Source of the DNA: Prevotellaceae bacterium UBA4359
Lineage (GTDB): Bacteria > Bacteroidota > Bacteroidia > Bacteroidales > Bacteroidaceae
Reading direction: 5' to 3'
Assembly: GCA_002393555.1 (NCBI GenBank)
Contig: DGSP01000033.1
Location: 1 to 64,000 of the forward strand
Length of the DNA: 64,000 bases
Of the stretch, positions 43,799-54,026 are shown in pieces. Numbering within the stretch: the first letter of the stretch is position 1; each line of letters starts with the position of its first letter. The notes below the pieces were generated by a model. That model was not told the DNA's origin, did no database searches, and worked only from the letters and a program-made list of their open reading frames with translations. A program made the translations under genes and the position numbers.

Positions 43799-46285
43799 AT
43801 GATTAACGATACATTACAGTTTTCGCAAGTATTAAAAACACTGATTATGCTCATATTCTCTCACAGATTAGCACAGATTGGCACAGTTTTTTCTCACAGA
43901 ATTTTGGCGACGCTGCTGTTTGTTTGCTGCCTTTTTGGCGGTCTGTTGCAGAGTTTCGGACAGACGGTTGTCATCAAAGGCAAAGTCGTGGACGACAAAC
44001 GTGAGCCGTTGGAATTGGCTCAGGTGCGTGTGGAAGGCACAGGATGCGGTGCCGTGTGCAATCTAAAGGGCGAATTTCGATTCTCGTGCGAAAGTGCCGA
44101 TTCCATGGTGGTTGTGTTCTCCATGATTGGCTACGAAACACGTAAGCGAGTGCTCAATAACCCGATGGATTCGGTGTCTTTGAGCGTGATGCTGCCTTCA
44201 CTGGGCTACGAATTGGGCGAAGTGCAGGTGACAGACATCCGCCGACAGACCAGCACGATGACCGATGTGAACATGCAGGACATGAAGCACATGGGAAATG
44301 CCTCGGGAGGCGGCGTTGAAAGGCTCATCACCAGTCAGGCCGGCGTTTCGACCCACAACGAACTCTCCTCGCAATACAATGTGCGAGGTGGCTCTTTTGA
44401 CGAGAACTCTGTTTATATCAATGACATAGAGGTCTATCGTCCATTGCTGATTCGCAGCGGTCAGCAAGAAGGACTCAGCATCATCAATCCCGACATGGTA
44501 GAACGCATCGGCTTTTCTGCCGGTGGATTCGAGGCTCGTTATGGCGAGAAGATGTCGAGTGTGCTGGACATCACCTACAAGAAGGTGAAAGGATTGGAAG
44601 CCAGCGTGAGTGCCAGCCTTCTGGGTGCCAGCGGCTACATCGGCTACGGCACCGAGAAATTCTCCATGACCCATGCTGTGCGCTACAAGACGATGAAAAA
44701 CCTCCTGGGAACACTCGAGACCAAGGGCGAATATGACCCCAGGGATTTCGACTATCAGACCTACATGAGTTGGAGTCCCAATCAGCGTTGGACCTTCGAT
44801 TTCATCGGGGTTATTTCGACCAACGATTACCGATTCACCCCCAAAGACCGCACCACCAAGTTCGGCACGTCGGAAGATGTAAAGGAGTTTAAGGTGTATT
44901 TTGACGGTAGCGAGCGCGACCGCTTCTACACCTACTTCGGTGCCTTGTCTGCCACTCACCACTTCAACCCCATGAACTCTCTCACTTTCAAGTGGTCTGG
45001 ATTTCGGACTCAAGAACGCGAATCCTACGACATCAACGGCGAGTATTGGCTCAACAACGACGGTGAAACCGAGAGCCTGGGCATCGGCACCTACCATGAG
45101 CATGCCCGCAACCGCCTGAACGCAAACATGATGAGTCTGGGACTTTCTGGACACAGTCGCTTCACGAGCCATCAACTCCGCTACGGTGCCCTCCTGAAAA
45201 TGGAGAAGGTGGATGAAACCATGCGCGAATGGGAAATGCGCGATTCGGCAGGGTACGCACTCCCCCACTCCTCCGACCGTTTAGACCTCATCTACAACTT
45301 ATCATCCTCAAACAACGAAAAATCACTCCATTACGAACTCTTTCTACAGGACACATGGCGACGGGAAATGACCGCCGGAAGTCTGGTGCTGAACTATGGT
45401 GCACGGCTCACCCATTGGGATTGGAACAAGGAGACCCTCTTCTCACCCCGTGCCACCGTGGCCTTCACTCCGGCTGCCAACGAAAACTTGACCTACCGTT
45501 TCTCCGCAGGTGTCTATTACCAGACTCCATTCTACAAAGAGATGCGCGACACCACGATGGTGAACGGCAACACGGTGGCCTTTCTGCGCAAGGACATCAA
45601 GTCGCAGCGAAGCATCCACTTCGTGCTGGGCATGGAGTATAAGTTCCGCGTGAACATGCGCCCCTTCAAGTTTACAGCCGAAGCCTACTACAAGGCTCTG
45701 AGCAACCTAATTCCCTACAACATCGACAATGTGCGCATGGTCTATTATGGCGGCAACATTGCCAAGGGTTATGCGGCAGGCCTTGACCTGAAAATCTACG
45801 GCGAATTTGTGCCGGGCACAGACTCGTGGCTGAGTGTGGGCGTGATGAAGACTGAGGAAAAAATCAACGGCGGAAAATACGTGCCCCGCCCCACCGACCA
45901 GACGCTCAACTGTGCCGTTTTCTTCAGCGACTACTTCCCCAACACCGACCGATGGAAGGTGACTGTGCAGGGTCACTATGCAGGAGGTCTCCCCTTCGGC
46001 CCACCTCACTCCGGACGTGAAAAGCAGGTGTTCCGCATGCCCAGTTATCGCCGTGTTGACCTGGGCATCAGTTACCGACTGCTCAAGAACGAAGACCGCC
46101 ACATTCTCACGGGGGCAGGCCGTGCCTTCCGCAACATCTGGTTGGGAATCGACGCCTTCAACATTCTCGACATCGCCAACGTGAACAGTTATTATTGGGT
46201 CACAGACATAGCAAATCATCAATACGCAGTGCCAAATTATCTGACAGGACGACAAATAAATGCCCGTTTGTTGTTCGAGTTTTGA
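43799..46285 (+). CDS. TonB-dependent outer-membrane receptor with CarboxypepD_reg-like N-domain
   Basis: The 828-residue protein has an N-terminal signal (hydrophobic core LLFVCCLFGGLLQSFGQ, about 39-55), a beta-sandwich regulatory-like domain (about 57-140, VVIKGKVVDDKREPLELAQVRVEG), a plug domain (about 150-260, QYNVRGGSFDENSVYIND) and a beta-barrel ending in aromatic LLFEF. It imports a ligand across the outer membrane using TonB energy. No SusD partner is adjacent, so it is not a classical Sus pair; the ligand is unknown. The start is uncertain: Met17 (43847) would leave a more usual signal peptide, and the region around the first Met is low-complexity (CACAGATTAGCACAGATT). Confidence 0.9.
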   Translation: MINDTLQFSQVLKTLIMLIFSHRLAQIGTVFSHRILATLLFVCCLFGGLLQSFGQTVVIKGKVVDDKREPLELAQVRVEGTGCGAVCNLKGEFRFSCESADSMVVVFSMIGYETRKRVLNNPMDSVSLSVMLPSLGYELGEVQVTDIRRQTSTMTDVNMQDMKHMGNASGGGVERLITSQAGVSTHNELSSQYNVRGGSFDENSVYINDIEVYRPLLIRSGQQEGLSIINPDMVERIGFSAGGFEARYGEKMSSVLDITYKKVKGLEASVSASLLGASGYIGYGTEKFSMTHAVRYKTMKNLLGTLETKGEYDPRDFDYQTYMSWSPNQRWTFDFIGVISTNDYRFTPKDRTTKFGTSEDVKEFKVYFDGSERDRFYTYFGALSATHHFNPMNSLTFKWSGFRTQERESYDINGEYWLNNDGETESLGIGTYHEHARNRLNANMMSLGLSGHSRFTSHQLRYGALLKMEKVDETMREWEMRDSAGYALPHSSDRLDLIYNLSSSNNEKSLHYELFLQDTWRREMTAGSLVLNYGARLTHWDWNKETLFSPRATVAFTPAANENLTYRFSAGVYYQTPFYKEMRDTTMVNGNTVAFLRKDIKSQRSIHFVLGMEYKFRVNMRPFKFTAEAYYKALSNLIPYNIDNVRMVYYGGNIAKGYAAGLDLKIYGEFVPGTDSWLSVGVMKTEEKINGGKYVPRPTDQTLNCAVFFSDYFPNTDRWKVTVQGHYAGGLPFGPPHSGREKQVFRMPSYRRVDLGISYRLLKNEDRHILTGAGRAFRNIWLGIDAFNILDIANVNSYYWVTDIANHQYAVPNYLTGRQINARLLFEF

Positions 46286-46295
46286 GAATAATATG

Positions 46296-46303
46296 TAACT
46301 TTG
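46296..46303 (+). promoter_or_regulatory. Promoter -7 box of panB
   Basis: TAACTTTG directly after the TonB receptor stop codon. Confidence 0.7.
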
Positions 46304-46387
46304 CAGTCGCTCCGAGTGCCCCCAAGAAGGTAGGCCATGTTGACCATGCAGGAACGGAGAAAAACACTCGGCAAAGAAACGACAACT

Positions 46388-47209
46388 ATGGCAGGATATT
46401 TAGTGGACGACCAGCGTAAGGTCACCACTCACAGACTTATCCAGATGAAGGCAGAAGGCAAGAAGATTGCCATGCTCACATCATACGACTACACCACGGC
46501 CAGCATCACTGATGCGGCAGGTATTGACGTTATTCTGGTAGGCGATTCGGCCAGCAACGTCATGGCTGGCAACTGGACCACGCTCCCCATCACCCTCGAC
46601 CAGATGATTTACCATGCCAAGAGCGTAGTTCGTGGTGTCAAGCGCGCTCTCGTTGTGTGCGACATGCCCTTCGGCACCTATCAGGTGAACGAAACTGAAG
46701 CCGTGACCAATGCCATTCGCATCATGAAGGAAACCCATTGCGACGCTCTGAAACTGGAAGGCGGCGTGGAAATAATCCCGGCAGTGCGGAAGATACTCGA
46801 TGCTGGTATTCCCATCTGCGGACACCTCGGCTTGACTCCTCAGGCCATCAACAAGTTCGGCACTTATTCGGTTCGTGCCAAAGAAGAGGCTGAGGCCAAG
46901 AAACTCATCAGCGATGCTCATGCGTTGGAAGAAGCCGGTTGCTTTGCCGTGGTGCTGGAGAAAATTCCTGCCAAGTTGGCGACTCAGGTGGCCAACGAGT
47001 TAAAAATCCCTGTCATCGGCATTGGCGCTGGTGGCGGATGCGACGGACAGGTACTCGTCATTGCTGACATGCTCGGCATGACACGCGGGTTCTCGCCCAA
47101 GTTCTTGCGCCGCTATGCCGACCTAAACACCATCATGACCGATGCCATTGGCCGCTATGTGGAAGACGTGAAGGAAGGGAACTTCCCCAACGAGAACGAG
47201 CAGTATTAA
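46388..47209 (+). CDS. panB: 3-methyl-2-oxobutanoate hydroxymethyltransferase
   Basis: It makes ketopantoate for pantothenate and CoA from alpha-ketoisovalerate, a product of the ilv pathway, and methylene-THF. The 273-residue protein has the PanB TIM-barrel motifs [46 protein letters not shown] and [14 protein letters not shown]. The frame is open from 46337, but the N-terminus [17 protein letters not shown] at 46388 matches the Bacteroidetes form. Length is normal. Confidence 0.96.
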   Translation: MAGYLVDDQRKVTTHRLIQMKAEGKKIAMLTSYDYTTASITDAAGIDVILVGDSASNVMAGNWTTLPITLDQMIYHAKSVVRGVKRALVVCDMPFGTYQVNETEAVTNAIRIMKETHCDALKLEGGVEIIPAVRKILDAGIPICGHLGLTPQAINKFGTYSVRAKEEAEAKKLISDAHALEEAGCFAVVLEKIPAKLATQVANELKIPVIGIGAGGGCDGQVLVIADMLGMTRGFSPKFLRRYADLNTIMTDAIGRYVEDVKEGNFPNENEQY

Positions 47210-47324
47210 CCGTCCCATGCGCTGGGCGATTTCTTTTTGAAGTGTTTCAGCGCAAAGCACATCGACAGAAACAAAAAGACATACTCTAATCAATTAACCC
47301 CAAACAATTAAAAAACAAAAAACT

Positions 47325-48593
47325 ATGACAATCAATGAGTACAACTTTGCCGGCAAAAAGGCAATCGTGCGCGTAGATTTCAACGTGCCAATCCAGAACG
47401 GAGTCATCACTGACGACACTCGCATTCGCGGTGCAGTGCCCACCCTCAAACTCATCCTTGAGAAAGGCGGTGCCCTCATCATCATGTCACACATGGGCAA
47501 GCCAAAGGGTAAGGTAAAGCCCGAACTCTCTCTCAAGCAGATTGTTCCCGCTGTAAGCCAGGCACTTGGTGTTCCTGTACAGTTTGCCGACGACTGCCAG
47601 AAGGCTGACGCTCAGGCTGCAGCCCTCAAACCAGGCGAGGTACTTCTGCTCGAAAACCTCCGCTACTATCCCGAAGAGGAAGGCAAGCCCGTAGGTGTAG
47701 AGAAAGGCACTCCCGAATATGATGAGGCCAAGAAGGCTATGAAGGCCAGCCAGAAGGAGTTTGCCAAGAAACTTGCTTCTTACGCTGACTGCTGGGTGAT
47801 GGATGCCTTCGGTACCGCTCACCGCAAGCACGCTTCGACCGCTGTCATCGCTGACTACTTCGACAAGAAGGACGTGATGCTCGGTCTGCTCATGGAAAAA
47901 GAAGTACAGGCTGTTGACAATGTGCTCAATAACATCAAGCGTCCCTTTGTGGCCATCATGGGTGGTTCAAAGGTTTCTACCAAGATTGGCATCATCGAGA
48001 ACCTCCTCGGCAAGGTTGATAAACTCATCCTCTGCGGTGGCATGACCTACACCTTCATGAAGGCTCACGGTGGCGAAATCGGCAACTCTATCGTAGAACT
48101 TGACAAACTCGACGTGGCTCTCGGTGTGGAAGAACTTGCCAAGAAGAACGGCGTGGAACTCGTGCTCGGCGAGGACTCTGTATGCTGCACTGGTTACGAC
48201 TTCTCCACGTTCTCTGTAAAACCCGGTGCAGAAATCAAGACATTCCCATCAAACGCTATCGAAGATGGTTGGGACGGTCTCGACATCGGTCCCAAGAGCC
48301 GCGAGAAGTTCACCAAGGCTATCGAAGGAGCCAAGACTATCCTTTGGAACGGTCCTGCTGGCTGCTTCGAGTGCGAAGATTTCACTGCTGGTTCACGTGC
48401 TGTAGGTGAAGCAGTGGCTAAGGCTACTCAAGAAGGTGCCTTCTCTCTCATCGGTGGTGGCGACTCTGTGGCTTGCGTCAACAAGTTTGGCCTTGCAGAC
48501 AAGGTTTCTTACATCTCCACAGGTGGTGGTGCTTTGCTCGAAGCAATCGAGGGCAAAGTGCTCCCAGGCATTGCAGCCGTCAAAGGCGAGTAA
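47325..48593 (+). CDS. pgk: Phosphoglycerate kinase
   Basis: A glycolytic ATP-forming enzyme acting on 1,3-bisphosphoglycerate. The 422-residue monomer has the N-domain substrate motifs [31 protein letters not shown] segment (about 15-40), MSHMGKPKG and [11 protein letters not shown], and the C-domain nucleotide motifs [10 protein letters not shown] and GGGDSVACV...FLSTGGGA-type end ([15 protein letters not shown]). The codon choice is strongly biased, as expected for a highly expressed gene. A terminator follows. Confidence 0.98.
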   Translation: MTINEYNFAGKKAIVRVDFNVPIQNGVITDDTRIRGAVPTLKLILEKGGALIIMSHMGKPKGKVKPELSLKQIVPAVSQALGVPVQFADDCQKADAQAAALKPGEVLLLENLRYYPEEEGKPVGVEKGTPEYDEAKKAMKASQKEFAKKLASYADCWVMDAFGTAHRKHASTAVIADYFDKKDVMLGLLMEKEVQAVDNVLNNIKRPFVAIMGGSKVSTKIGIIENLLGKVDKLILCGGMTYTFMKAHGGEIGNSIVELDKLDVALGVEELAKKNGVELVLGEDSVCCTGYDFSTFSVKPGAEIKTFPSNAIEDGWDGLDIGPKSREKFTKAIEGAKTILWNGPAGCFECEDFTAGSRAVGEAVAKATQEGAFSLIGGGDSVACVNKFGLADKVSYISTGGGALLEAIEGKVLPGIAAVKGE

Positions 48594-48617
48594 CCCCACC
48601 GCGTATTATTCTACAAA

Positions 48618-48662
48618 AAAGAAGGGAGGAAATCCTAAATTGGGTGTCCTCCCTTCTTTCTT
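48618..48662 (+). terminator. Terminator after pgk
   Basis: AAAGAAGGGAGGA pairs with TCCTCCCTTCTTT around a 16-base loop. Confidence 0.8.
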
Positions 48663-48734
48663 CCTATACAGCCAATCAAACTTTTAGGCAACCCATATCT
48701 GCTGCATGATGGGAATTGCTGTACAGAAACACAT

Positions 48735-48780
48735 CACACCCCACGACTACGATGTGCCGTAGCCGGGGGGCGTTTGGTGG
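48735..48780. repeat. Short 23-bp-type repeat between pgk and ribE
   Basis: The unit at 48758 starts CGTAGCCGGGGGG, 12 of 13 bases as in the 27599 array; the previous 23 bases align weakly. CCCCACGACTACG and CGTAGCCGGGGG form an inverted repeat. Confidence 0.5.
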
Positions 48781-48784
48781 AAAG

Positions 48785-49390
48785 TTACTGATTGAACGAC
48801 TGGATGCGGGCGATGTACTTGCCGATAATGTCGAACTCAAGATTCACCAGTGTGCCCACTTCGATGGTATGGAAATTGGTGTTGTCGTAGGTGTAAGGTA
48901 TGATGTTCACCTCGAAAGAATCATCTTTTGAGTTGCACACAGTGAGGCTGACCCCATTAACGGTCACACTACCTTTATCGACTGTGAGGTAGCCCTTTTG
49001 TGCCATCTCACGGTCGAACTTGTACTGGAAACGGAAGGTGTAACTGCCCTGCTGGTCAATCTTTGCCACACACACGGCAGTCTGATCAACGTGGCCCTGC
49101 ACGATGTGTCCATCCAAACGTCCGTTCATCTTCATCGACCGCTCCACATTCACCTTGTCGCCCACCTTCAGTTGGCCGAGATTGCTCCTGTCGAGTGTCT
49201 CCTTCATGGCAGTGACCACATACTTGCCATCAAAAATCTTCACCACCGTGAGGCACACACCGTTGTGAGCCACACTCTGGTCAATCTTTAACTCACCGAC
49301 AAATGAGCAGGTGAGCGTGAAGTGTACATTCTCCTGCTCCTTCTCTATGGCCACAACGGTGGCAAATTCTTCTACTATTCCGCTAAACAT
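48785..49390 (-). CDS. ribE: Riboflavin synthase, alpha chain
   Basis: It dismutates two 6,7-dimethyl-8-ribityllumazine molecules to riboflavin. The 201-residue protein consists of two homologous lumazine-binding barrels, starting with the invariant MFSGIVEE; each has the signature NGVCLTV (about 43-49) or NGVSLTV (about 145-151), and the linker GHIVQGHVD. Length is typical. No FMN riboswitch is visible; the promoter box at 49419-49426 leaves a 5' leader of only about 20 bases. Confidence 0.96.
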   Translation of the reverse strand: MFSGIVEEFATVVAIEKEQENVHFTLTCSFVGELKIDQSVAHNGVCLTVVKIFDGKYVVTAMKETLDRSNLGQLKVGDKVNVERSMKMNGRLDGHIVQGHVDQTAVCVAKIDQQGSYTFRFQYKFDREMAQKGYLTVDKGSVTVNGVSLTVCNSKDDSFEVNIIPYTYDNTNFHTIEVGTLVNLEFDIIGKYIARIQSFNQ

Positions 49391-49418
49391 AATTCTTAAT
49401 AATTATAAAATATGTGTG

Positions 49419-49426
49419 CAAAGATA
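49419..49426 (-). promoter_or_regulatory. Promoter -7 box of ribE
   Basis: TATCTTTG on the minus strand, divergent from the box at 49449-49456. Confidence 0.7.
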
Positions 49427-49448
49427 CTCATATTTCCGCAAAAATAAA

Positions 49449-49456
49449 TAACTTTG
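49449..49456 (+). promoter_or_regulatory. Promoter -7 box of the lipoprotein-GH51-esterase operon
   Basis: TAACTTTG, 31 bases before the first start codon. Confidence 0.7.
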
Positions 49457-49487
49457 CCGAAAATTGTGAAATAAACCATCTAAAAAC

Positions 49488-49943
49488 ATGATTCGAACAA
49501 TGAAAAAGAACTTGAGTTTTCTGGCTTCCGTTGCTGTTGCCGCACTCGTGATGTGTTCTGCATGTAGCGACGACAATGAGACCTCTAAACTGCCTCAATT
49601 CAAGAACATTACGTTTTCTAAAACCACGGCTTCACCGGGCGAAACCATCAAGGCTACCGTCAATTTCAGCGATGCAGGAAACTATGTGAAAGGGACTTAC
49701 GTTTATACCACTTCTCCAGCGATTGCTGCAGGTGAGTTTACGTGTGCAAGCCCCAACACGACGGCCACCTTCGACATCAAGATTCCCGAGGCTGGCGAGA
49801 CCACGCCCGAAATGCAGACCTACATGCTGACCGTCACTCCCAAGACGATGGCAGCCTACGCTGGCAGTGCTCCTTACATCGACCCTTCATCGATGGGAAA
49901 AGTAACAGCCACTTTTACAGTTGTCAATCCCATTGAAGAATAA
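49488..49943 (+). CDS. Small lipoprotein in the arabinofuranosidase operon
   Basis: The 151-residue protein (or 147 from the second Met at 49500, MKKNLSFL) has a lipobox MCSAC (Cys about 26). The rest is a single beta-rich domain with an Ig-like look (FKNITFSKTTASPGETIKATVNF, TATFTVVN). It is probably a surface or periplasmic accessory of the glycan-degrading operon, since GH51 starts 6 bases later. I do not recognise a named family. Confidence 0.8.
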   Translation: MIRTMKKNLSFLASVAVAALVMCSACSDDNETSKLPQFKNITFSKTTASPGETIKATVNFSDAGNYVKGTYVYTTSPAIAAGEFTCASPNTTATFDIKIPEAGETTPEMQTYMLTVTPKTMAAYAGSAPYIDPSSMGKVTATFTVVNPIEE

Positions 49944-49949
49944 TAACTT

Positions 49950-52391
49950 ATGAGAAATCTTTTACTGACTGCTCTGATGATGGCTACCTCGATGACAACG
50001 CTGGCCAATCATCCCGACTCCGTGTGGGTGCGTCCCGATGTAAAAAATGGCAGCCGCGATTTTCAGATTGCCTATTCTGTCGATAAAAAACACTGGACGC
50101 ACGTGCCGTGCAACCTCTTCGAAAGCGACTATGGCCCCTGGGGAAGCGAGAAGAAACTCTACTACCCTGTCCTCTCTTTTGATGGGAAGACATATCGCGC
50201 ATCCTTCATTCCCAACCCCAAACTGCCGCATGCCGCATCCACCTCGTCTGACAATTTCTCGCTATGGAAGCCACAAGACTACATCACCATTCCACAGAAT
50301 GACGTACTCATCTTTATGGACAAGCAGCAGAAGGCTTCGGAGAACAACATCATCCGCATCCCTTATTCAGGCTTGCAAAACCTTCTGACCAAGCAGCGCA
50401 TTGCTGCACAGAATGCTGTATGGGATCGCGAAAATTTTGTGGAGACAGGCGCACACATCGCCAACAGTAAAGAACCTATCGCTGCAACGCTGACTGTCCG
50501 TTGGGACGACCGCAAAGCCATTTCGCCCAACCTAATGGGCATTTTCTTCGAAGACATCAACTATGCGGCCGACGGTGGTCTCTATGCCGAATTGATTCAG
50601 AACCGCGACTTTGAATACACAGCCGATGACCACAGGGGTTGGGATGCGAAGACTGCATGGAAACTGGTGGGTAACGGCTCTGACTGGAGTATCGACACTC
50701 AAGCACCCATTCACAAGAACAATCCACACTATGCTGTGCTGAAGACGACTGCCCCTGGTGCCAAACTGATGAACGGTGGATGGGATGGCATCGCCGTGCA
50801 GAAGGGCAAGAAGTACGACCTTTCTCTCTTCACACAGGGGGCTGGTTCTCTGCGTGTGTCGCTGATGGACGATGGTTCTCCCATCGCATCAAAGACATTC
50901 AAGGCTACGAAGGAATGGCAGCAGCAGAAGGCTACCTTAACTGCTTCTGCTTCAACCGACAAAGCAATTCTTGTGATAGAACCGCTCGAAGTCAGTACCA
51001 TCCGTCTCGACATGGTGTCGCTCTTCCCGCAGGAAACTTTCAAGAACCGCCCCAACGGCCTGCGCAAAGACTTGGCTGAAACGATTGCCGACCTCAAACC
51101 TCGCTTCGTCCGCTTCCCTGGTGGATGTGCTTCCCACGGCCAGGGCATCGACAACATCTACCATTGGCAGGCCACCATCGGAGAACTGTGGGAACGTCAG
51201 CCCGACATGAACATCTGGAACTATCACCAGACACGAGGTCTGGGCTTCTACGAGTACTTCCTTTTCTGTGAAGACATCGGTGCAGAGCCTCTCCCTGTGC
51301 TGGCAGCGGGAGTGCCTTGCCAAAACTCCTGGCGCGGCGGCAACGGTCAGCAAGGTGGCATCCCCTTCGAAGCCGAATTGAAGGGCAAGCCATCGCCCTA
51401 CTCCTACAACGGCAAGCCCCTCACGATGGAGAGTTACTTGCAGGAGTTAATCGACCTCATCGAATGGGCTAATGGTGATGCCAAGACATCGGCGCTTGCT
51501 CAACTTCGTGCCAAAGCAGGACACCCCAAGCCCTTCAACCTCAAATATCTTGGCATTGGCAACGAAGACCTCATCAGCGATGTGTTCCTGGAGCGTTACC
51601 GTTTCCTCATCGAAGGTGTGAAGAAGGCTCATCCAGAAATCACAGTCATCGGAACCGTTGGACCCTTCTGGGAAGGCAGCGATTACGAGTATGGATGGAA
51701 AGAAGCCAAGGAGAAGAGCATCGAGATAGTGGATGAACACTACTACAACCCCATCGGCTGGTACTTCCACCACCGCAACTTCTACGACAACTACGACCGT
51801 CAAGGCACGAAAGTCTATCTGGGCGAATGGGCCTCGAAGGGAAACAACGTGGCCAACGCTCTCATCGAGGCGGCCTATATGACCAACGTGGAGAGAAATG
51901 CCGACGTGGTAATCATGTCGTCGTATGCACCTCTGCTGGCCAAGGAAAAACACACCAACTGGAATCCTGACCTTATCTACTTCAACAACACGGAAGTGAA
52001 ACCCACGGCCAACTATTACGTGCAACGGGCTTTCGGTCAGAACGGTGGAGACGAGTATATCTATGCCGACCTGCAAGTAGGTGGAGGTAATGACATCAAA
52101 GAACGACTCGACTATTCTGTGGTGAAAGACAGCCAGACAGGTGACCTCATCATCAAGGTGGTCAGTCTGCTGCCGAAGGCTTCGACGCTGAAGGTTCAAC
52201 TGGGCGACGAGGCTCTGAAGGGCTACAGCACCACGGCTGAATGCTCACTTCTGGCCAAGGAGAGCGAGCCTGACAGCCAACGCAACTGGGATAAGAACGA
52301 GACGCGCACTCTGACCGTCGGCAGTGAGTTCACGATGGATGTGCCACAGTACTCGATGTCTGTTGTCCGCATCAAGAAATCAAAGAAATAA
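49950..52391 (+). CDS. Secreted alpha-L-arabinofuranosidase, GH51
   Basis: It releases terminal arabinofuranose from arabinan or arabinoxylan. The 813-residue protein has a signal peptide (about 1-19), an N-terminal sandwich domain of about 150 residues, a segment ISPNLMGIFFEDINYAADGGLYAELIQNRDFE (about 190-221) typical of GH51, a carbohydrate-binding-like insertion, the TIM barrel with acid/base Glu539 in LGIGNEDL and nucleophile Glu626 in YLGEWASKG, and a C-terminal beta domain. The frame overlaps the next gene by one base (TAATG), showing translational coupling. Confidence 0.94.
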   Translation: MRNLLLTALMMATSMTTLANHPDSVWVRPDVKNGSRDFQIAYSVDKKHWTHVPCNLFESDYGPWGSEKKLYYPVLSFDGKTYRASFIPNPKLPHAASTSSDNFSLWKPQDYITIPQNDVLIFMDKQQKASENNIIRIPYSGLQNLLTKQRIAAQNAVWDRENFVETGAHIANSKEPIAATLTVRWDDRKAISPNLMGIFFEDINYAADGGLYAELIQNRDFEYTADDHRGWDAKTAWKLVGNGSDWSIDTQAPIHKNNPHYAVLKTTAPGAKLMNGGWDGIAVQKGKKYDLSLFTQGAGSLRVSLMDDGSPIASKTFKATKEWQQQKATLTASASTDKAILVIEPLEVSTIRLDMVSLFPQETFKNRPNGLRKDLAETIADLKPRFVRFPGGCASHGQGIDNIYHWQATIGELWERQPDMNIWNYHQTRGLGFYEYFLFCEDIGAEPLPVLAAGVPCQNSWRGGNGQQGGIPFEAELKGKPSPYSYNGKPLTMESYLQELIDLIEWANGDAKTSALAQLRAKAGHPKPFNLKYLGIGNEDLISDVFLERYRFLIEGVKKAHPEITVIGTVGPFWEGSDYEYGWKEAKEKSIEIVDEHYYNPIGWYFHHRNFYDNYDRQGTKVYLGEWASKGNNVANALIEAAYMTNVERNADVVIMSSYAPLLAKEKHTNWNPDLIYFNNTEVKPTANYYVQRAFGQNGGDEYIYADLQVGGGNDIKERLDYSVVKDSQTGDLIIKVVSLLPKASTLKVQLGDEALKGYSTTAECSLLAKESEPDSQRNWDKNETRTLTVGSEFTMDVPQYSMSVVRIKKSKK

Positions 52392-53485
52392 TGAAGAAAG
52401 GACTATTCAGTATGTTCATGGGAGGAATGATGCTCTTTTCTTGTGTACAAGCACAGGAAAAGAGCACCAGCCAAACGCTTTTCCACCCCACCGACCCAAA
52501 CATCCAGTATATCGGACGCATTGACTTCTCCGATTCTTTACACCCTGTGTTCACCTATCCTGGCGTGCAGATTCGCACGGGCTTCACTGGCACCTCGCTC
52601 TCCATGATGTGCAAGCAACAAAGTGGCTACTTCATGGTGGAGATTGACGGTGGCGAGGCACAGAAAGTGTCTTTCCTCGACAATACGGTGGTGGATTTGG
52701 CCAGCAATCTGGAAGAGGGCACTCATCAGGCTGTCGTCACCTACGTCACTGAGGGGTATGAGCGATTGCCAGAGTTTCACGGCTTCTTCGTCGATAAAGG
52801 CAAGACACTTGCTCCTGCCACACTGATGCCCACACGGAAGATTGAGTTCATCGGCAATAGCATAACTTGTGGCTATGGCATCGAAGCCAAGTCACCCAAC
52901 GAACCTTACTTGGATGAGACTGCCAACTACTACTATTCTTATGCTGCCCGCACAGCCCGCACCCTCAATGCACAGGCTGTAGTGGTGGCGCGTAGCGGCA
53001 TTGGGGTGTATCGTTGCTACAATGGTCCTCAAACAGGCGATGCCGTGAACATGAACACGGAGTACCCCTACACATTATTATATAATAATAAGAAGGAATG
53101 GGACTTCTCACTCTACACGCCCGATGTGGTGTGCATCAACCTTGGCACCAACGATACCTCTACCCAAGGTGCTGACTCGCTGTTATTGCTGCAAGGATTC
53201 AAACGACTCTATCAGCAAGTGCGCAAGCACTATCCCAAGGCGAAAATCGTGTTGCTCAGCGGCACCATGATGACAGGAAAAGCCCTGCTTTCTGCTCAGC
53301 AAGCGATGAATGTCACTCGCAACTACGCCCATCAACAGGGTGACCACGAAGTCTATCGCTTCGACTTTCCGCCACAAGATGGCTCGCTCGGCATCGGTCT
53401 GCATGGCCACCCTACCATGCGCCAACACGAGAAGATGGCTAACGAACTGACCTCTTATCTGCGAGAACTGATGCAGTGGAAATGA
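52391..53485 (+). CDS. CE2-like SGNH acetyl esterase, lipoprotein
   Basis: The 364-residue protein has a lipobox LFSC (Cys18). An N-terminal jelly-roll (about 35-140) precedes an SGNH hydrolase domain with GNSITCGYG (nucleophile Ser157), GTND (about 250) and GLHGHPTMRQH near 340. This two-domain order is that of carbohydrate esterase family 2, which deacetylates xylan or other glycans. Its start codon overlaps the GH51 stop codon. It likely exposes arabinosylated xylan or pectin to the partner enzyme; the substrate is inferred. Confidence 0.88.
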   Translation: MKKGLFSMFMGGMMLFSCVQAQEKSTSQTLFHPTDPNIQYIGRIDFSDSLHPVFTYPGVQIRTGFTGTSLSMMCKQQSGYFMVEIDGGEAQKVSFLDNTVVDLASNLEEGTHQAVVTYVTEGYERLPEFHGFFVDKGKTLAPATLMPTRKIEFIGNSITCGYGIEAKSPNEPYLDETANYYYSYAARTARTLNAQAVVVARSGIGVYRCYNGPQTGDAVNMNTEYPYTLLYNNKKEWDFSLYTPDVVCINLGTNDTSTQGADSLLLLQGFKRLYQQVRKHYPKAKIVLLSGTMMTGKALLSAQQAMNVTRNYAHQQGDHEVYRFDFPPQDGSLGIGLHGHPTMRQHEKMANELTSYLRELMQWK

Positions 53486-53537
53486 AGAAGATAAAGAAAA
53501 AAGTGAAGAAAAATTTTGTCAGAACCGTGAAAAGTCG

Positions 53538-53545
53538 TACCTTTG
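53538..53545 (+). promoter_or_regulatory. Promoter -7 box of rplU-rpmA
   Basis: TACCTTTG. Transcription should start near 53552. Confidence 0.75.
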
Positions 53546-53555
53546 CAGTCGATTT

Positions 53556-53616
53556 ATGCCGGAGTGGCTCGGATAAGTAGGCACACAACGTGTCTCGCCA
53601 GCCGGTGGAACCCTAA
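53556..53616 (+). promoter_or_regulatory. Structured leader of rplU, candidate r-protein autoregulatory RNA
   Basis: The G/C-rich leader can fold: CCGG and TGGC at the 5' side pair with GCCA and CCGG at the 3' side, enclosing a smaller hairpin around CACAACGTG. The rest of the untranslated region is A-rich. Binding of L21 or another r-protein is inferred. Confidence 0.5.
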
Positions 53617-53633
53617 AAAACAATTCAAAAAAA

Positions 53634-53951
53634 ATGTACGTAATTGCAGAAATTCAGGGTCAACAGTTCAAAGTTGAAGAGGGTAAAAAACTCTATGTTC
53701 ACCACATTCAGGATGTGGAAGAAGGTGCAACTGTTGAGATTGAGAAAGTGTTGTTGGCAGACAACGACGGTGTAGTAACAGTAGGAACTCCTGTAGTGGA
53801 GGGCGCAAAGGTTGTGCTTGAGGTGGTGAATCCACTCGTGAAGGGCGACAAGGTGCTCGTGTTCCACAAGCGTCGTCGTAAGGGCTATCGCAAACTGAGA
53901 GGTCACCGCGAGCAGTTCACTCAGGTGCTTGTCAAGTCAATCGTAGCCTAA
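53634..53951 (+). CDS. rplU: 50S ribosomal protein L21
   Basis: The 105-residue protein is a full-length L21: [20 protein letters not shown] start, central acidic strands and the conserved basic end [20 protein letters not shown] that contacts 23S rRNA. It is followed by rpmA in the usual rplU-rpmA order, 75 bases later, and preceded by a structured leader. Confidence 0.98.
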   Translation: MYVIAEIQGQQFKVEEGKKLYVHHIQDVEEGATVEIEKVLLADNDGVVTVGTPVVEGAKVVLEVVNPLVKGDKVLVFHKRRRKGYRKLRGHREQFTQVLVKSIVA

Positions 53952-54026
53952 CAAGTCCACACACACTTGGCGATTTTAACAAACTATTCAAAGAAAGTAG
54001 AACAATTTTAAGACAGAAATTTCAAC

